A stretch of 64,000 nucleotides of DNA from CAZFVY01 sp964522665. Lineage in GTDB: Bacteria; Verrucomicrobiota; Verrucomicrobiia; Limisphaerales; CAZFVY01. The stretch covers positions 1-64,000 of the forward strand of contig CAZFVY010000015.1 in assembly GCA_964522665.1 (NCBI GenBank), written 5' to 3'. Below the pieces are notes generated by a model. The model was not told where the DNA came from, ran no database searches, and saw only the letters and a list, made by a program, of their open reading frames with translations. A program made the position numbers and the translations under genes. Positions 62,657 to 64,000 of the stretch are shown here, piece after piece (the first letter of the stretch is position 1; each line of letters opens with the position of its first letter).

Positions 62657-64000
62657 TAGCGCAAAGCTTTGATGCCGCCGTCGAGGCTGACTTGAACCTC
62701 GCGGGCGCCGGGCGGGACCTCCAACGTTTGCGTTTTGCCCCCGGGCCAGCGGACCCAAATCTGCGTCGGTGTCTCGGGCGTCGCCATCACTTGGACGGCG
62801 CTGTCTTGGGACCAGTAGCCGGACCCGGCGTGAATTTCGCGCGCGGGCCCCAGCTTGTCGGCAAACTTTAAGCGCAGCGTCGCGCCGATGCCGTTTGGGT
62901 TCCCCACCGGTCCTGCCACGCGGACGCGCAGACCGGGTTTGGCGCCGACGTTGCGATAGAGCTTGGTTTGAGCGCCATTTTGAGTGACCACTAAATCAAT
63001 GCGTCCGTCGCCGTCGTAATCGGCGAGCGCGCAACCGCGTTGCTCGCCATAAACCTTAACGCCGCTCACTTGCCCGGGGACCGGCGTAAATCCTCCGTGT
63101 CCGTCGCCTCTAAGCCAGAGGCCGCGCCCGGCGTCGAGGCGCGCGGTTTCTGGTTGCACCGCGAAGAAGTTCTGGCTCAGAAACAGGTCTTCGGCGCCGT
63201 CACCGTCGAAATCGCCCGCGCTCACGCCAAAGGCGGGCGACCACTGCGCCTCGGCGGGCAACGCCCTGGCTTCGAAGCGTCCGCCACGGTTCAAAAAGAC
63301 CGTGGACGCGAGCGTATCCACCTTCAACTCTTGCGCGTCATTCAGGCGTTCACCGAGGATTTCGCCAACGCTGGCGGCGGCATATTGCTGGAAGGAGGCG
63401 AAGCGAGCGCGCAACCACGGCAACGCTTTCGCGACGCTGGACAGGTTGCGAAATGGCACGACTTTGTTCATCGCGGGATCAAAGTAAGCTTCGATCGTTT
63501 CGAGGCCACCATTGCCCGGGAAATCGCCATAATAGAGCCGCAAATTCTCAACGCCTCGCCGTTGATAAACATTATTCCATCCCCAACCGGTCGCGATGAT
63601 GTCGAGTTTGCCATCGCCATCTAAATCCGCGGTGGTGACCCCGTTCCACCAGCCCCGGGAATTGGCGAGGCCCAGGGCATCGGTGATCTCGGTGAGGCTG
63701 CCGCCTTTATTCTGAAAGACGCGGATCGGCCCCCATTCACACGCCAGGATTAGTTCGGGCAATCCGTCGCCATCCAGATCACTCCAGACGGCGCCACTGA
63801 CCAGACCGACCTTCGCCAGTTTCGCCGTGTTCTCCGCGTCCAACTCCCACTTGCCGCCGAGGTCGCGAAGCAACATGGAGGAGGCTGCCTCGGGGTAGCG
63901 GCCGGAGGTGACGCGACCGCCGACGAACAACGACAATCGGCCTTTGCCTTCGATGTCCGCCATCGCGAGCGGGCCGGCGCTGGCTTCCTGAGCGGGCAGG
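62656..64000 (-). CDS. exported FG-GAP/UnbV protein, paralogue 4 (5' part outside window)
   Basis: 448 codons are visible and the frame stays open to the window edge, so this is the C-terminal third of a gene that starts beyond 64000. An internal ATG at 63963 is not the start: upstream codons continue the alignment with paralogue 3 ('SAGPLAMADI'). The visible part contains the second FG-GAP set ('DLDGDGLPELILACEWGPIR', 'DFDGDGAEDLFLSQNFF') and the terminal UnbV domain ('GSGYWSQDSAVQVMATPETP', 'IWVRWPGGKTQTLEVPPGAR'). It overlaps the next gene start by one base. The last ~90 residues are especially close to paralogue 3. Confidence 0.85.
   Translation of the reverse strand, partial: LPAQEASAGPLAMADIEGKGRLSLFVGGRVTSGRYPEAASSMLLRDLGGKWELDAENTAKLAKVGLVSGAVWSDLDGDGLPELILACEWGPIRVFQNKGGSLTEITDALGLANSRGWWNGVTTADLDGDGKLDIIATGWGWNNVYQRRGVENLRLYYGDFPGNGGLETIEAYFDPAMNKVVPFRNLSSVAKALPWLRARFASFQQYAAASVGEILGERLNDAQELKVDTLASTVFLNRGGRFEARALPAEAQWSPAFGVSAGDFDGDGAEDLFLSQNFFAVQPETARLDAGRGLWLRGDGHGGFTPVPGQVSGVKVYGEQRGCALADYDGDGRIDLVVTQNGAQTKLYRNVGAKPGLRVRVAGPVGNPNGIGATLRLKFADKLGPAREIHAGSGYWSQDSAVQVMATPETPTQIWVRWPGGKTQTLEVPPGAREVQVSLDGGIKALR

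Overview
This 64 kb window looks like a chromosomal segment of a Gram-negative member of the Verrucomicrobiota, probably near the Pedosphaera/Limisphaerales group. The evidence is indirect. The prepilin-type protein has the 'LLPALAKAKAKAQ' N-terminus and C-terminal DG-H segment typical of that phylum. There are several propeller-type sensor kinases, a giant secreted protein built from LamG, Ig-like and MBG modules, and a cluster of FG-GAP/UnbV (CRTAC1-like) exported proteins. I saw no rRNA, tRNA or CRISPR array. All taxonomic statements are inference from protein style.

Layout: (1) 0.5-4.9 kb, plus strand: an orphan NarL/LuxR-type response regulator; a non-coding stretch with a 19-bp palindrome; then a tight cluster of an exported single-anchor protein, a 63-residue six-cysteine secreted peptide, a MauE/DoxX-like membrane protein and a PIG-V-like mannosyltransferase. 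(2) 5.0-10.4 kb: a second, convergent PIG-V-like mannosyltransferase, a prepilin-like protein, a GtrA-family protein and a GT39-like polytopic glycosyltransferase, a small envelope-glycan neighbourhood. (3) 10.7-14.6 kb: an IS21-family element whose 47-bp imperfect terminal inverted repeats can be read directly. It carries istA/istB, two accessory genes upstream (one frameshifted) and an antisense passenger gene downstream. It abuts the C-terminal remnant of a prepilin-like gene, followed by the C-terminal remnant of another secreted protein.

(4) 15.0-31.5 kb: a signalling island. Three hybrid histidine kinases lie head to tail on the minus strand. The outer two are ~1,670-residue paralogues with periplasmic propellers, and the middle one has a multi-helix membrane sensor. 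All end in the same short C-terminal domain after the receiver. Divergent from them is a propeller sensor kinase of the HisKA_3 type overlapping its NarL-type response regulator. (5) 31.7-48.9 kb: one 17.2-kb gene for a ~5,740-residue exported modular protein containing a 3,039-bp (1,013-codon) in-frame tandem duplication and an array of 228-bp repeats.

(6) 49.0-64.0 kb: five exported FG-GAP/UnbV proteins. Four are ~1,220-1,270-residue paralogues on the minus strand (the last runs off the window) and one is a divergent TPR-plus-UnbV protein on the plus strand. Three of the minus-strand genes are coupled by TAATG and TGAATG junctions.

The two signalling systems probably sense periplasmic ligands and control exported products. 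The two-component pair directly upstream of the giant gene is the most natural candidate for regulating it, but that link is only positional. The most unusual features are the precise repeat architecture of the giant gene (including a 317-bp stretch of perfect identity between duplicated modules), the Cys-rich peptide/MauE-like cluster with its upstream palindrome, and the IS21 element with a cargo segment bounded by two right-end-like sequences.
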